64,000 nucleotides of DNA, taken from an uncultured Bacteroidota bacterium (lineage in GTDB: Bacteria > Bacteroidota > Bacteroidia > Flavobacteriales > Flavobacteriaceae). The stretch lies in NCBI GenBank assembly GCA_902526165.1, contig CABZKA010000003.1, positions 16,064-80,063 on the forward strand, in the 5' to 3' direction. The translations under genes and the position numbers were made by a program. Below the pieces are notes generated by a model. The model was given only the letters and a program-made list of their open reading frames with translations. It ran no database searches and was not told the DNA's origin. Below, piece after piece: positions 27,929 to 38,012 of this stretch. The stretch's first letter is position 1. Each line of letters starts with the position of its first letter.

Positions 27929-30043
27929 ATGAACTACAAACTATATAAAAAAGAAATAAGTCTACCCGATGGTAGAACAATCACAATCGAAACAGGAAAA
28001 TTAGCGAAACAGGCTGATGGATCTGCTGTAATACAAATGGGAAATGCTATGCTTTTAGCAACCATTGTTTCATCAAAAACAAAAAGTCCTGTTGACTTTC
28101 TGCCACTAACGGTAGATTACAGGGAAAAATTTGCTGCAGCCGGAAAATTTCCTGGCGGTTTCTTTAAAAGAGAAGCAAGACCTTCAAGCGAAGAAATATT
28201 AACAATGAGATTGGTTGACAGGGTTTTGAGACCTCTTTTCCCAAAAAATTATCATTATGAGACTCAAGTTATGATTCAATTAATGTCTCACGATGAAAAT
28301 GTAATGCCTGATTCATTAGCAGGACTTGCTGCTTCTACAGTCATTCAACTCTCAGATATTCCGTTTGAGTATCCAATATCTGAAGTTAGAGTTGCAAGAA
28401 TCGATAATGAATTTGTTATCAACCCTAGCAGATCTCAACTTGAAGTGTCTGATATTGATATTATGGTTGGTGCAAGTTATGACTCAGTTTCCATGGTTGA
28501 AGGAGAATTTGATGAAATCTCTGAGGAAGATATGACCAATGCAATCAAATTTGGACACGAAGCTATAAAAAATCAAATTGAAGCCCAAAATGAGTTAGTG
28601 AATGAAATTGGTAAAAAAGATACAAGAGATTATGACTCAGGATTGGAAGATGATGATTTATTAAAAATTATTCATGATAAATGTTATACTGATTGTTACG
28701 AGATTGCAAAGAAAGGGTTGAGTAAAAAAGATAGATCTCAAGAATTTTCAATGATCAAGGAAAAACTTTTTGACTCATTTAGCGAAGAGGAAATTGAAGA
28801 AAAAGGGGCTTTAGTTAAAAGCTATTTTTCAAAAGTTGAAAAAGATGCTGTTAGAGAATTAGTTTTAAGTGAAGGTATTAGATTAGACGGAAGAAAAACA
28901 GATGATATAAGACCTATTTGGTGTGAAGTAAATTACTTACCCTCAACTCACGGCTCATCAATATTTACTAGAGGGGAAACTCAAGCTCTAGCAACTGTTA
29001 CATTAGGTACATCAAGGGATGCAAACATAATTGATTCCCCAACAAATCAAGGTGAAGAAAATTTTTATTTACACTATAATTTTCCTCCATTTTCAACTGG
29101 TGAAGCTAGACCCTTGAGAGGTACCTCTAGACGTGAAATTGGTCACGGAAACTTAGCCCAAAGAGCGTTGACAAAAGTTTTTCCAAGCGACTGTCCCTAC
29201 ACTGTCAGAGTAGTTGCTGAAGTGTTGGAATCTAATGGTTCATCATCAATGGCTACAGTTTGCTCTGGAACTATGGCTCTGATGGATGCAGGAGTAAAAA
29301 TAAGTAAACCTGTTTCAGGAATTGCTATGGGATTAATCTCAGATGGAAAAAGGTATTCAGTTTTGTCTGATATATTAGGAGACGAGGACCACTTAGGAGA
29401 TATGGATTTTAAAGTTACTGGTACTGAAGATGGAATTACAGCATGTCAAATGGATATTAAAATTAAAGGACTTTCATATGAAATCCTTGAAAAAGCATTA
29501 AAACAAGCAAAAGAAGGTAGATTATCAATCCTAAAGGAAATGACAAAAACAATTGAGAAACCTGCTGATTCTGTCAAAGAGCATTCTCCTAAAATGATTA
29601 AAATTGAAATTGATGGCGCATTCATTGGTGCAGTCATCGGACCTGGTGGAAAAGTAATACAAGAAATGCAAAAAGAAACTGGCACAACCATAGTAATTGA
29701 AGAGGAAAATGAAAAAGGAATAATTGAGATTTTAGGGACTGATCAAAATATGATTGATTCTGTGATTCAAAAAATTGAAGATATTACCTTCAAACCCGAA
29801 GTTGGTAGAACTTACAATGTTAAGGTTATTAAGATTTTAGATTTTGGAGCTGTTGTAGAATTTAGGCCAGGTAAAGAGGTTTTACTTCATGTTTCCGAAA
29901 TTGACTGGAAACGTGTAGAAAAAGTTGGTGATTACTTAAAAATTGGTGATAAAATAGATGTCAAGTATATGGGCATTGATCCAAGGACAAGAAAACAAAA
30001 AGTGTCAAGGAAAGTTTTAATAGAAAAGCCCGAAAAAAAATAA
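27929..30043 (+). CDS. pnp: Polyribonucleotide nucleotidyltransferase (PNPase)
   Basis: 704 residues. This phosphorolytic 3'-5' exoribonuclease is active in mRNA decay. Two RNase PH domains occupy residues about 10-230 ([21 protein letters not shown]) and 300-540 ([33 protein letters not shown] [11 protein letters not shown]). A KH domain follows near 555-615 with the GxxG loop VIGPGGK, then an S1 domain from about 627 to the end ([20 protein letters not shown]). It starts 58 bases after rpsO. All catalytic regions look intact. Confidence 0.98.
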   Translation: MNYKLYKKEISLPDGRTITIETGKLAKQADGSAVIQMGNAMLLATIVSSKTKSPVDFLPLTVDYREKFAAAGKFPGGFFKREARPSSEEILTMRLVDRVLRPLFPKNYHYETQVMIQLMSHDENVMPDSLAGLAASTVIQLSDIPFEYPISEVRVARIDNEFVINPSRSQLEVSDIDIMVGASYDSVSMVEGEFDEISEEDMTNAIKFGHEAIKNQIEAQNELVNEIGKKDTRDYDSGLEDDDLLKIIHDKCYTDCYEIAKKGLSKKDRSQEFSMIKEKLFDSFSEEEIEEKGALVKSYFSKVEKDAVRELVLSEGIRLDGRKTDDIRPIWCEVNYLPSTHGSSIFTRGETQALATVTLGTSRDANIIDSPTNQGEENFYLHYNFPPFSTGEARPLRGTSRREIGHGNLAQRALTKVFPSDCPYTVRVVAEVLESNGSSSMATVCSGTMALMDAGVKISKPVSGIAMGLISDGKRYSVLSDILGDEDHLGDMDFKVTGTEDGITACQMDIKIKGLSYEILEKALKQAKEGRLSILKEMTKTIEKPADSVKEHSPKMIKIEIDGAFIGAVIGPGGKVIQEMQKETGTTIVIEEENEKGIIEILGTDQNMIDSVIQKIEDITFKPEVGRTYNVKVIKILDFGAVVEFRPGKEVLLHVSEIDWKRVEKVGDYLKIGDKIDVKYMGIDPRTRKQKVSRKVLIEKPEKK

Positions 30044-30097
30044 TAATTTTTTGAAACCTTTTTCTATTTTATTCGTATAACATAGTAAAATACTAAA

Positions 30098-30961
30098 GTG
30101 AGACAATTAAAAATTACAAAACAGGTTACCAACAGAGAAACAGCTTCTCTGGATAAATACCTACAAGAAATTGGTAAAGTTGATTTAATAACAGCTGAAG
30201 AGGAGGTAGAATTAGCACAAAGAATTAAGGCTGGTGATGAAATTGCTTTAGATAAATTAACAAAAGCCAATCTAAGGTTTGTTGTTTCAGTTGCAAAACA
30301 ATACCAAAATCAAGGTTTAACCTTGCCAGATTTAATTAATGAGGGTAATTTAGGCTTAATTAAAGCTGCTAAAAGATTCGATGAAACCAGAGGTTTTAAG
30401 TTTATTTCGTACGCCGTGTGGTGGATAAGACAATCTATTCTACAAGCTCTAGCCGAACAATCTAGAATTGTTAGGTTGCCTTTAAATAAAATTGGGTCCA
30501 TAAATAAAATTAATAAAATGTATGCCTTTCTTGAGCAAGCAAATGAAAGAGTACCATCTGCTGAGGAAATAGCTAAAGAACTCGATATGACAGTGTCGGA
30601 TGTTAAGGAATCAATGAAAAACTCTGGAAGACATGTTTCAATGGATGCTCCATTAGTTGAAGGTGAAGACTCAAACTTATATGATGTCTTAAAAAGTGGT
30701 GAATCTCCTAATCCAGATAAAAAACTATTGCATGAATCATTAAAAACAGAGATTGAAAGATCGTTAGAAACTTTAACACCGAGGGAGGCTGATGTTGTTA
30801 GATTATATTTTGGTTTAGGTGATCAACATGCAATGACTTTAGAAGAAATTGGTGAAACATTTGACCTTACGAGAGAAAGAGTCAGACAAATTAAAGAAAA
30901 AGCTATTAGGAGGTTAAAGCATACATCAAGAAGCAAAATTCTTAAAACATATTTAGGATAG
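30098..30961 (+). CDS. rpoD: Primary RNA polymerase sigma factor (sigma-70, RpoD type)
   Basis: 287 residues from a GTG start. [22 protein letters not shown] is the N-terminus I remember from Flavobacteriia, so the GTG is right. Region 1.1 is absent, as is usual in Bacteroidota. Regions 1.2 ([16 protein letters not shown]), 2 ([32 protein letters not shown]), 3 and 4 ([28 protein letters not shown]) are complete. This factor should recognise the TAnnTTTG / TTTG promoters seen in the window. It follows pnp by 54 bases. Confidence 0.98.
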   Translation: MRQLKITKQVTNRETASLDKYLQEIGKVDLITAEEEVELAQRIKAGDEIALDKLTKANLRFVVSVAKQYQNQGLTLPDLINEGNLGLIKAAKRFDETRGFKFISYAVWWIRQSILQALAEQSRIVRLPLNKIGSINKINKMYAFLEQANERVPSAEEIAKELDMTVSDVKESMKNSGRHVSMDAPLVEGEDSNLYDVLKSGESPNPDKKLLHESLKTEIERSLETLTPREADVVRLYFGLGDQHAMTLEEIGETFDLTRERVRQIKEKAIRRLKHTSRSKILKTYLG

Positions 30962-30966
30962 AAATA

Positions 30967-31623
30967 ATGAAAATTATAGCTCCCTCAATGCTTTCCTCTG
31001 ACTTTGGAAGGTTAATTAAAGAAATTGAGCTAATTAACGATAGTAGTGCTGACTGGTTTCACCTTGATGTTATGGATGGTGTTTTTGTTCCTAATATTAC
31101 CTTTGGATCACCCATACTAGAAATATTTAAAAAATTCTCAAAAAAACCTTTAGATATCCATCTGATGATTGTTGAGCCCGAAAATTTTATAGATAAATTT
31201 TCTAATTATAAACCTCAAACATTGACAATACATATTGAGGCTACCAAAAATTTAAAATCATCATTGAATAAGATTAAGAAGCTTAATATAAAAGCAGGCT
31301 TGGCAATTAATCCTGACACTCCAGTCCTAGACTTAGAGCCATACTTAGATGAAATTGATATGGTGTGTTTAATGGGTGTTTTCCCTGGTTATTCCGGACA
31401 AAAATTTATTAAAAGTACAACACAAAGGTTAAAAGAATTGAGAAAATTAATAGATAAAAATAAATCCAATACTTTGATACAAATTGATGGTGGCGTTGAT
31501 TTAAGCAACATAAAAGAACTAGCATCAGCAGGCGCTGATATTTTAGTTTCGGGAAGTTGTATTTTTAGTTCTGAAAACCCTAACTCTATGATAGATTCTT
31601 TAAAGGTAGAATCTAGCACTTAA
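30967..31623 (+). CDS. rpe: Ribulose-phosphate 3-epimerase
   Basis: 218 residues, TIM barrel. It interconverts ribulose 5-phosphate and xylulose 5-phosphate in the pentose phosphate pathway. Signatures are APSMLSSDFGRL at the N-terminus, FHLDVMDGVFVPNITFG with the metal-binding His and Asp near residues 36-40, LDIHLMI, VCLMGVFPGYSGQKFI and IQIDGGVD near 176. The usual VMTVNPGFGGQ is VCLMGVFPGYSGQ here, a modest substitution in the phosphate loop. It sits 5 bases after rpoD and 6 before anmK. Confidence 0.97.
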   Translation: MKIIAPSMLSSDFGRLIKEIELINDSSADWFHLDVMDGVFVPNITFGSPILEIFKKFSKKPLDIHLMIVEPENFIDKFSNYKPQTLTIHIEATKNLKSSLNKIKKLNIKAGLAINPDTPVLDLEPYLDEIDMVCLMGVFPGYSGQKFIKSTTQRLKELRKLIDKNKSNTLIQIDGGVDLSNIKELASAGADILVSGSCIFSSENPNSMIDSLKVESST

Positions 31624-31629
31624 ACTTTT

Positions 31630-32718
31630 ATGTCATCTAGTTTATTGTACGGATTAGGTATAATGAGCGGGACTTCCCTTGATGGATTGGACATTTGCTA
31701 CGTCGAATTTAAAGAAAATGATGATAATTATTTTAAAATTATAAATTCTAAAACATTTAAGTACAATTCCAGTTGGGTAAACAAACTAAGTAATATTCAC
31801 TTAAAAAATGATTTAGAAATTAAGAAAATAGATTTGGAATATGGTCTATTGATCTCACAAAAAATCATGGAATTTAAAAAGGATAACAATATTTCGAATT
31901 TAGATTTTATTTCATCACATGGACATACCGTAAAGCATAAACCACCTGACTATAGCATACAAATTGGAAATGGCAAAATTATACATGAATTAACTAATGT
32001 AACAACCATCAACGATTTTAGAAGCCAAGATATAAAACTGGGGGGGCAAGGTGCACCTTTGGTTCCAATTGGTGACAAATATTTATTTGGCAAGTATGAT
32101 TCATGTTTGAATTTGGGAGGAATTGCAAATATTTCTTTTGATTACGTTGGAAATGTTAAAGCTTTCGATATATGTGGATGTAATATTTTGTTAAATAAAT
32201 ATTCTAAAATTTACGATAGAGAATTTGATGAATCTGGTAAATTATCCTCAAGAGGAATAGTCATTCCTGAATTAATTGAAAGTTTAGATTCAATTAGTTA
32301 TAGCTTTATTAAAGGACCAAAGTCTTTGGATAAGGAAAAACTATTGATAGATAATTACAAAGTGATTGACGACTATTTAGCTAATAAAAGTGGTATCGAT
32401 TTGAAAAAGATTGGTTGTAATATTTTAGCAACAATTGTTGAGCATATTTCAAATGAAATTTTTAAAGTCGTAAGCAAAAAGAATAATTTAAAAAATATTT
32501 TAATAACAGGTGGCGGAGTAAAAAATATTTTTTTGATTGATCAAATAAAAAAAAAGTTGAAATGTTCTGTGATAATACCAGACGAAATAATAGTTGATTA
32601 TAAAGAAGCTTTGATCTTTGCTTTTATGGGTAAACTTCGTTTACAAAATAAAATTAATTGTTTAAAAACTGTAACAGGTGCAAAAATAGATCACTCATCT
32701 GGCAATATATTTAATTAA
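31630..32718 (+). CDS. anmK: Anhydro-N-acetylmuramic acid kinase
   Basis: 362 residues, an ASKHA-fold kinase that phosphorylates and opens 1,6-anhydro-MurNAc released during wall turnover. The N-terminal ATP motif is GIMSGTSLDGLDICYVEF. Other family blocks are SSHGHTVKHKPP near residue 95, DFRSQDIKLGGQGAPLVPIGD, LNLGGIANISF, and the C-terminal ILITGGGVKN...ALIFAFMGKLRLQNKINCLKTVTGA. The length is normal. Downstream 130 bases hold no gene. Confidence 0.96.
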   Translation: MSSSLLYGLGIMSGTSLDGLDICYVEFKENDDNYFKIINSKTFKYNSSWVNKLSNIHLKNDLEIKKIDLEYGLLISQKIMEFKKDNNISNLDFISSHGHTVKHKPPDYSIQIGNGKIIHELTNVTTINDFRSQDIKLGGQGAPLVPIGDKYLFGKYDSCLNLGGIANISFDYVGNVKAFDICGCNILLNKYSKIYDREFDESGKLSSRGIVIPELIESLDSISYSFIKGPKSLDKEKLLIDNYKVIDDYLANKSGIDLKKIGCNILATIVEHISNEIFKVVSKKNNLKNILITGGGVKNIFLIDQIKKKLKCSVIIPDEIIVDYKEALIFAFMGKLRLQNKINCLKTVTGAKIDHSSGNIFN

Positions 32719-32848
32719 GAAACCTTGAAAAAATTTTTTAAATTTCGGATATGAGAATATCTTTAATAAATCTACTAATTTTAAAATCAAAGACTATTTT
32801 TCACAACAAACAAGAATAATTAGAAAATTAATAAAATTTAAATCATAC

Positions 32849-35320
32849 ATGAAAAATTATATTTTACTAGCCCTTGTGCTTACCTACTCATTAAATTTAT
32901 ATTCTCAAGAAGTCAAACTAAGTTATTATCTACCTAATTCAAACAATTATAATCAAGACATTCCAAAGCCAAGCGAAATAATTGGCCATGAGGTTGGCGA
33001 GTGGCATGTTACGCATGATAAACTAGTTCAATATATGTATGCTGTAGCCAATTCATCAGAAAGAATTATCATTGAAGAGACGGGAAAAACCTATGAAAAT
33101 AGACCTTTACTAATTTTAAAAATTTCATCTATTGAAAATATTAAAAATTTAACTTCAATCAGAAACAGTCATCTAGAAATCTCAAATGGAATCAAGAAAT
33201 CTGACTTTAAAAATATGCCAGCAATCGTATACCAAGGTTATTCAGTTCACGGAAATGAAGCAAGTGCATCTAATGCAGCTTTATTAGGTATATATTATTT
33301 GGCAGCATCTAATGAACCTGAAACCAAGGAGATTTTGAATAATAATGTTATTTTATTTGATCCTTGTTTAAATCCCGATGGATTACAGAGATTTGCAAAT
33401 TGGGTTAATTCAAATAAAAACTTGGTACCCAACCCTGATAATAATGACAGGGAATTTAGTGAAGTTTGGCCAGGTGGAAGGACAAATCACTATTGGTTTG
33501 ATTTAAACCGTGACTGGCTACCTGTTCAACTTCCTGAGTCTAAGGCTAGGGTTAAAACATATACAGATTGGTTACCTAATATTGTTACTGATCATCACGA
33601 AATGGGCACAAATTCCACATTCTTTTTCCAACCGGGCATTCCCTCAAGAGTAAATCCATTAATACCTAATTTGAATCAAAAACTAACTGAAAAAGTTGCA
33701 AAATATCATGCTAATTTCCTAGATAAGATTGGAAGCTTATATTACAGTAAGGAAGATTATGATGATTTCTATTTTGGAAAGGGCTCTACTTACCCTGATG
33801 CTAATGGAGGTATTGGGATTTTATTTGAGCAAGGTAGTTCGAGAGGGCATATTCAAAATAGTCAAAATGGAGTACTCACTTTTCCTTTCACCATAAGAAA
33901 TCAATTAACTACAACATTATCAACATTAAAGGCGGCTAGTGAACTAAGGATTGAACTTCTTTCCTATATGAATGACTTTTATGTTAATAACTTTAATGAT
34001 TCTCAGAAATCAAAATTTAAGGGAATTGGATTTGGTAATAATCACGATAATACAAGTAGTTATCAATTAGCTAGTGTTCTAAAAGCTCATAAAATTAAAG
34101 TTGTTGAAACCGATGGAGAGAAATTTAAATATTTTGTACCATTACAACAAAAGAAGTCAAAGCTTATAAAAGCGATATTTGATACTCAAACAAAATTTGA
34201 GGACAGTCTATTTTATGATGTTTCTGCATGGACTTTTCCTCTAGCATTTAATTTAAATTATGAATTTTTGAAGGAAAACTTAAGTGGGAATGAGTTGTTT
34301 GATAAACGTTCTGGAAAAATTAGTGGTTTTTCTAGTTATGGGTATTTAATAAAACCCTATGATTATAATATTCCAAGATTTATTAATTTTTTACAAGAAA
34401 ATGGTATAAGGTTAAAATCAAGCAGTAAAATATTTAAAATAAAAAATAATTATTTTGATTATGGGACCCTACTAATTCCTGTTGTTGGACAATCAAAAAA
34501 ACCTGAAAAAATCTTTGAGTTGCTGACTGATATTTCTAAAAAAACTGGTATAGATGTTTATTCTTTATCAAGTGGTTATGAGGATAATATTGGTTTTGGT
34601 TCCAATTCTTTCACAACAATTAAAAAACCAAAGATAGGATTAATTGTAGGTAATGGTATTAGGTCGTATGATGCGGGTGAAATCTGGCATCTTTTCGATA
34701 CAAGATATGGCATTCCAATAACTAAAATAGATGTTAAAAATTTAAATCGAACTAACCTATCAGAGTATTCTCACATTATTTTGCCAAGTTACTCTGGAAA
34801 CAGCATAAATATTGATAAAATTAAAAACTATTTAAAAAGTGGTGGTAACATAGTTGCTTATAGAAGTTCTATTAACTGGCTAGAAAAAAATAAAATTGTA
34901 AGTGTTGATTTTCTTAAACATGAAATGTATGCATCTAATGTCTCCTTTGAGGATAGAAGAAAATTTAGCGGATCACAAGTTATTGGTGGGACGATTTTTA
35001 ATACAAAAATAGATAAGAGCCATCCTATTAATTTTGGAATAAAAAATAATGATCTGCCAATCTTTAAAAACAATACTATTTTTATGAAGCAAGACGAAAA
35101 TAGTTACAATAATCCAATTACATATTCGAAAAATCCACTACTGAGTGGATATATCTCAGATGAAAATTTAGAATTATTGAAAAAAAGTGTTCCTTTCAAA
35201 GTTGAAAGGTATTCCGCTGGAAAAATTTTCTTGTTTTCCGATAACACCAACTTTAGAGCCTTTTGGTATGGAACAAATAGATTATTGATGAATTCTATTT
35301 ATTTATCAAATAAAATGTAA
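32849..35320 (+). CDS. Secreted M14-family zinc metallopeptidase
   Basis: 823 residues with a signal peptide (ALVLTYSLNLYSQ, cleavage near residue 20). The carboxypeptidase-A-like domain covers about residues 40-400: HGNE with zinc ligands His134 and Glu137, DPCLNPDGLQRF, WFDLNRDW and the TDHHEMGTNSTFFFQPG segment. From about residue 590 to the end is an alpha/beta region (KPKIGLIVGNG, SHIILPSYSGNS, IKNYLKSGGNIVAY) resembling a class I glutamine-amidotransferase-like fold, which I see attached to M14 domains in other Bacteroidota. It probably degrades peptides outside the cell. No sorting domain is recognisable. Confidence 0.9.
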   Translation: MKNYILLALVLTYSLNLYSQEVKLSYYLPNSNNYNQDIPKPSEIIGHEVGEWHVTHDKLVQYMYAVANSSERIIIEETGKTYENRPLLILKISSIENIKNLTSIRNSHLEISNGIKKSDFKNMPAIVYQGYSVHGNEASASNAALLGIYYLAASNEPETKEILNNNVILFDPCLNPDGLQRFANWVNSNKNLVPNPDNNDREFSEVWPGGRTNHYWFDLNRDWLPVQLPESKARVKTYTDWLPNIVTDHHEMGTNSTFFFQPGIPSRVNPLIPNLNQKLTEKVAKYHANFLDKIGSLYYSKEDYDDFYFGKGSTYPDANGGIGILFEQGSSRGHIQNSQNGVLTFPFTIRNQLTTTLSTLKAASELRIELLSYMNDFYVNNFNDSQKSKFKGIGFGNNHDNTSSYQLASVLKAHKIKVVETDGEKFKYFVPLQQKKSKLIKAIFDTQTKFEDSLFYDVSAWTFPLAFNLNYEFLKENLSGNELFDKRSGKISGFSSYGYLIKPYDYNIPRFINFLQENGIRLKSSSKIFKIKNNYFDYGTLLIPVVGQSKKPEKIFELLTDISKKTGIDVYSLSSGYEDNIGFGSNSFTTIKKPKIGLIVGNGIRSYDAGEIWHLFDTRYGIPITKIDVKNLNRTNLSEYSHIILPSYSGNSINIDKIKNYLKSGGNIVAYRSSINWLEKNKIVSVDFLKHEMYASNVSFEDRRKFSGSQVIGGTIFNTKIDKSHPINFGIKNNDLPIFKNNTIFMKQDENSYNNPITYSKNPLLSGYISDENLELLKKSVPFKVERYSAGKIFLFSDNTNFRAFWYGTNRLLMNSIYLSNKM

Positions 35321-35322
35321 TA

Positions 35323-36687
35323 TTGAATTTTTTAAAGCCTTACACCAAAGAGTTTTCTTATAATTTAAAACTAGCATACCCAGTAATAATAGGGATGATA
35401 GGCCATACATTGGTAGGGTTCGTTGACAATGCAATGGTTGGCCAATTGGGAACGTCAGAGCTAGCCGCGATCTCTTTAGGAAATAGTTTTGTGTTTTTGG
35501 CTATGTCATTTGGTATTGGATTTTCAACTGCAATTACTCCTTTAATTGCCGAAAGCGATGCACAAAATGATAAAAATAAAACAAAATCTATTCTTTCAAA
35601 TGGTATAATATTATGTTCTATTTTAGGACTTATTTTGACTGCTCTGGTTTTAATTTGTAAGCCAATAATATATTACATGGGTCAGCCAGAAATAGTAGTT
35701 AGTGCAGCCTATCCTTATATTACACTCGTAGCAATTTCATTATTTCCATTAATTATTTTTCAATCATTCAAACAATTTTCAGATGGATTATCATTTACAA
35801 AAATTGCAATGATTTCAACTGTTATTGCAAATGTCATTAATGTTGTCATGAACTACATCCTAATTTATGGTGAGTTTGGTTTTCCAAGGTTAGAGTTAGT
35901 AGGTGCTGGAATAGGAACATTAATTTCAAGATTTATAATGGTACTAATAATTATTTATTTAATTAAATCTAACTCTAAAACAAATCAGTACATAAACAAC
36001 TTATTTAGTTTTGAATATTCTTCGAAAATCATAAAAAAAATTTTTAATCTTGGCTACCCATCTGCTTTACAAATGATGTTTGAAGTAGGGTTTTTTATTT
36101 CAGGCATATGGGTTTGTGGAATTATTGGAATAAATTATCAAGCAGCAAATCAAATTGCACTTAATCTGTCTTCATTAACCTTTATGGTTGCATTAGGACT
36201 GAGCGTTGCTGCAACAATCAGGGTTGGAAATCAAAAAGGATTAAATGATTATAAAAACCTAAAACGTATTGCTATATCAATTTTCTTAATTACGATTATG
36301 ATTGAATTCATCTTTGCGTTAATTTTCATTATTTTCTCTGACTTATTACCCTGGCTTTATTTAGATAACAATGGTAGTTCTGATGTTGTTGAGACTGTCA
36401 CTTTAGCCTCAAAATTATTAATAGTTGTAGCTCTATTTCAAATTTTTGATGGAATACAAATTGTTGCACAGGGCGCATTGCGTGGAATTCAAGATGTAAA
36501 AATACCCTCAATTATTTGTTTTTTATCCTATGTAGTCTTTGGAATACCCATAATGATTTACCTAGGATTATATACGGAACTCAAAGCTACGGGTGTCTGG
36601 ATTGGTTTTTTAATTGGTTTGATAATTGCATCTATTCTACTGTCTAGAAGATTTTTTAAAAAATGTAAAGTTCAAATTAGAAGATGA
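35323..36687 (+). CDS. MATE family efflux transporter
   Basis: 454 residues, twelve predicted helices in two related halves. The start is TTG at 35323, since the protein begins NFLKPYTKEFSYNLKLAYPVIIGMIGHTLVGFVDNAMVGQLG with the typical helix-1 MATE block. The second-half counterpart is IFNLGYPSALQMMFEVGFFISG near residue 240. It belongs to the NorM-like branch that exports cationic drugs or metabolites in exchange for Na+ or H+. Na+ is plausible given the NQR pump, but this is inference. It starts 2 bases after the peptidase gene. Confidence 0.93.
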   Translation: MNFLKPYTKEFSYNLKLAYPVIIGMIGHTLVGFVDNAMVGQLGTSELAAISLGNSFVFLAMSFGIGFSTAITPLIAESDAQNDKNKTKSILSNGIILCSILGLILTALVLICKPIIYYMGQPEIVVSAAYPYITLVAISLFPLIIFQSFKQFSDGLSFTKIAMISTVIANVINVVMNYILIYGEFGFPRLELVGAGIGTLISRFIMVLIIIYLIKSNSKTNQYINNLFSFEYSSKIIKKIFNLGYPSALQMMFEVGFFISGIWVCGIIGINYQAANQIALNLSSLTFMVALGLSVAATIRVGNQKGLNDYKNLKRIAISIFLITIMIEFIFALIFIIFSDLLPWLYLDNNGSSDVVETVTLASKLLIVVALFQIFDGIQIVAQGALRGIQDVKIPSIICFLSYVVFGIPIMIYLGLYTELKATGVWIGFLIGLIIASILLSRRFFKKCKVQIRR

Positions 36688-36708
36688 CTGATATTAATAA
36701 TCGGAAAA

Positions 36709-37389
36709 TCATAAATTAAATTTCTTAGATAAAGAGATTGACTCAGTAAGCTGAACAAAAAAATATATTAAAATACTTATTACAATCATCTTCTGAGAAA
36801 ACACCTGAATAAATAATGATTGATTATCTAAAAATGGATTTGGACCATACTCCATCACAATGATAAAAAGCAGTAGTATAATACAAAATAGAGAGGAGCT
36901 TACAAGCATTATTTTACTAAGCTTGCTCTTATAAACAATGAATAATTGAATAAAACAATGAATCAATAAAAGTCTAAATGCAACTTTTACAAAAAAAACG
37001 TGGATATCAAACGTGGAATTATCAGCAGAAAATACTGCAACCAAGACAAAGGATATTAATGATATAAGAATTGTAGAGAAAGAGAGAAAATTCAATATTT
37101 TATTTCTGTTAAATTTTAATTGAATCCTGAGAAAAGTTACATAAAATAGAAAGTATGATAAAGCTAAGATTAGCATAGAAGAATTAAATAAATATGCTGA
37201 AACTGTATTATCCTCTCCATTTTTTGCTGTCCATTCACCAAGATTACTTAAAAAATTATAAAAGAAGGAATACCCTTTCGTGTTAGGTTCAATAATAGTG
37301 CCTCCGGGGTAAACTACCATTGATATAAAATTGAAAATAACAAATAGTAATATGCCTATATAACCTTGTTTTATTGATATATTGCTCAT
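36709..37389 (-). CDS. DUF998-like integral membrane protein
   Basis: 226 residues, about six membrane helices. The pattern MVVYPGGTI near residue 25, FFYNFLSNLGEWTAKNG near 42 and NSSMLILAL in helix 2 is the DUF998 signature layout. The function of this family is not known. It lies alone between the convergent MATE gene and tRNA-Arg and has its own 79-base upstream gap. I see no catalytic residues. Confidence 0.75.
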   Translation of the reverse strand: MSNISIKQGYIGILLFVIFNFISMVVYPGGTIIEPNTKGYSFFYNFLSNLGEWTAKNGEDNTVSAYLFNSSMLILALSYFLFYVTFLRIQLKFNRNKILNFLSFSTILISLISFVLVAVFSADNSTFDIHVFFVKVAFRLLLIHCFIQLFIVYKSKLSKIMLVSSSLFCIILLLFIIVMEYGPNPFLDNQSLFIQVFSQKMIVISILIYFFVQLTESISLSKKFNL

Positions 37390-37468
37390 ACTAATACACT
37401 CAAAATTTACTCAGGCTGAATTTAATGAAAAGTCACTCATTTAAGGGGTTCTTTTTAGAAATAATTTG

Positions 37469-37542
37469 TGAGGGAGAGAGGATTCGAACCCCTAACCAAC
37501 AGAGCCGAAATCTGTCATTCTATCCAGTTGAACTACTCCCCC
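37469..37542 (-). tRNA. tRNA-Arg (anticodon TCG)
   Basis: The 74-nt cloverleaf: acceptor GGGGGAG with CTCCCTC (one G-U), D arm GTTC/GAAT, anticodon stem ACAGA/TCTGT around loop TTTCGGC, and T arm AGGGG/CCTCT around TTCGAAT. The anticodon UCG decodes CGA-type arginine codons. The discriminator is A73. CCA is not encoded. The 5' end is 8 bases after the yqeY stop on the same strand, at the tail of the division operon. Confidence 0.96.
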
Positions 37543-37550
37543 AATTTGTC

Positions 37551-38003
37551 TTAATTATTTAAATTTTTTCTAACAATTTCAGATATTGTTTTTCCGTCAG
37601 CCTTACCTGATAATTCTTTAGTTGCCATGCCCATAACTTTACCCATATCTTTCATCCCGTTAGAGTTTGTTTCTTTAATTATTTTCAAAACAATATTCTC
37701 TATTTCATTTGCATTTAATTGTTCAGGCAAGTATTTAGATATAAACTCCGACTGAGCAATTTCATGTTTTGCTAAATCATTTCTTTTTTGATTTTGAAAA
37801 ATTTCGGCGCTTTCTTTTCTTTGTTTTACTAACCTTTGTAAAATTTTAACTTCATCAGATTTCTCCAATGTGCTAGAACAAGAATCCTTTGTTTCAAACA
37901 AAATAATTGCTGATTTAATTGCTCTTAATGATTCTAACTTAATAGAATCCTTTTCCTTCATTGCTAATTTTATGTCTTCGTTTATAATATTTTTTAATGA
38001 CAT
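37551..38003 (-). CDS. GatB/YqeY domain protein
   Basis: 150 residues, a stand-alone YqeY domain related to the C-terminal tail of the tRNA amidotransferase subunit GatB. Hallmarks are LKNIINEDIKLAMKEKDSIKLESLRAIKSAI at the N-terminus and MKDMGKVMGMATKELSGKADGKTISEIVRKNL at the end. The molecular role is not established, though a link to tRNA metabolism is suspected from the fold. It is 9 bases downstream of ftsZ and directly precedes tRNA-Arg, so it closes the division operon. Confidence 0.95.
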   Translation of the reverse strand: MSLKNIINEDIKLAMKEKDSIKLESLRAIKSAIILFETKDSCSSTLEKSDEVKILQRLVKQRKESAEIFQNQKRNDLAKHEIAQSEFISKYLPEQLNANEIENIVLKIIKETNSNGMKDMGKVMGMATKELSGKADGKTISEIVRKNLNN

Positions 38004-38012
38004 TTTTAAAAT

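Noticed and set aside
32719..32848. Open frame of about 40 codons in phase with the M14 peptidase gene, upstream of its ATG
   Set aside because: It contains no ATG, GTG or TTG, I do not recognise the translation, and the signal peptide begins cleanly at 32849.
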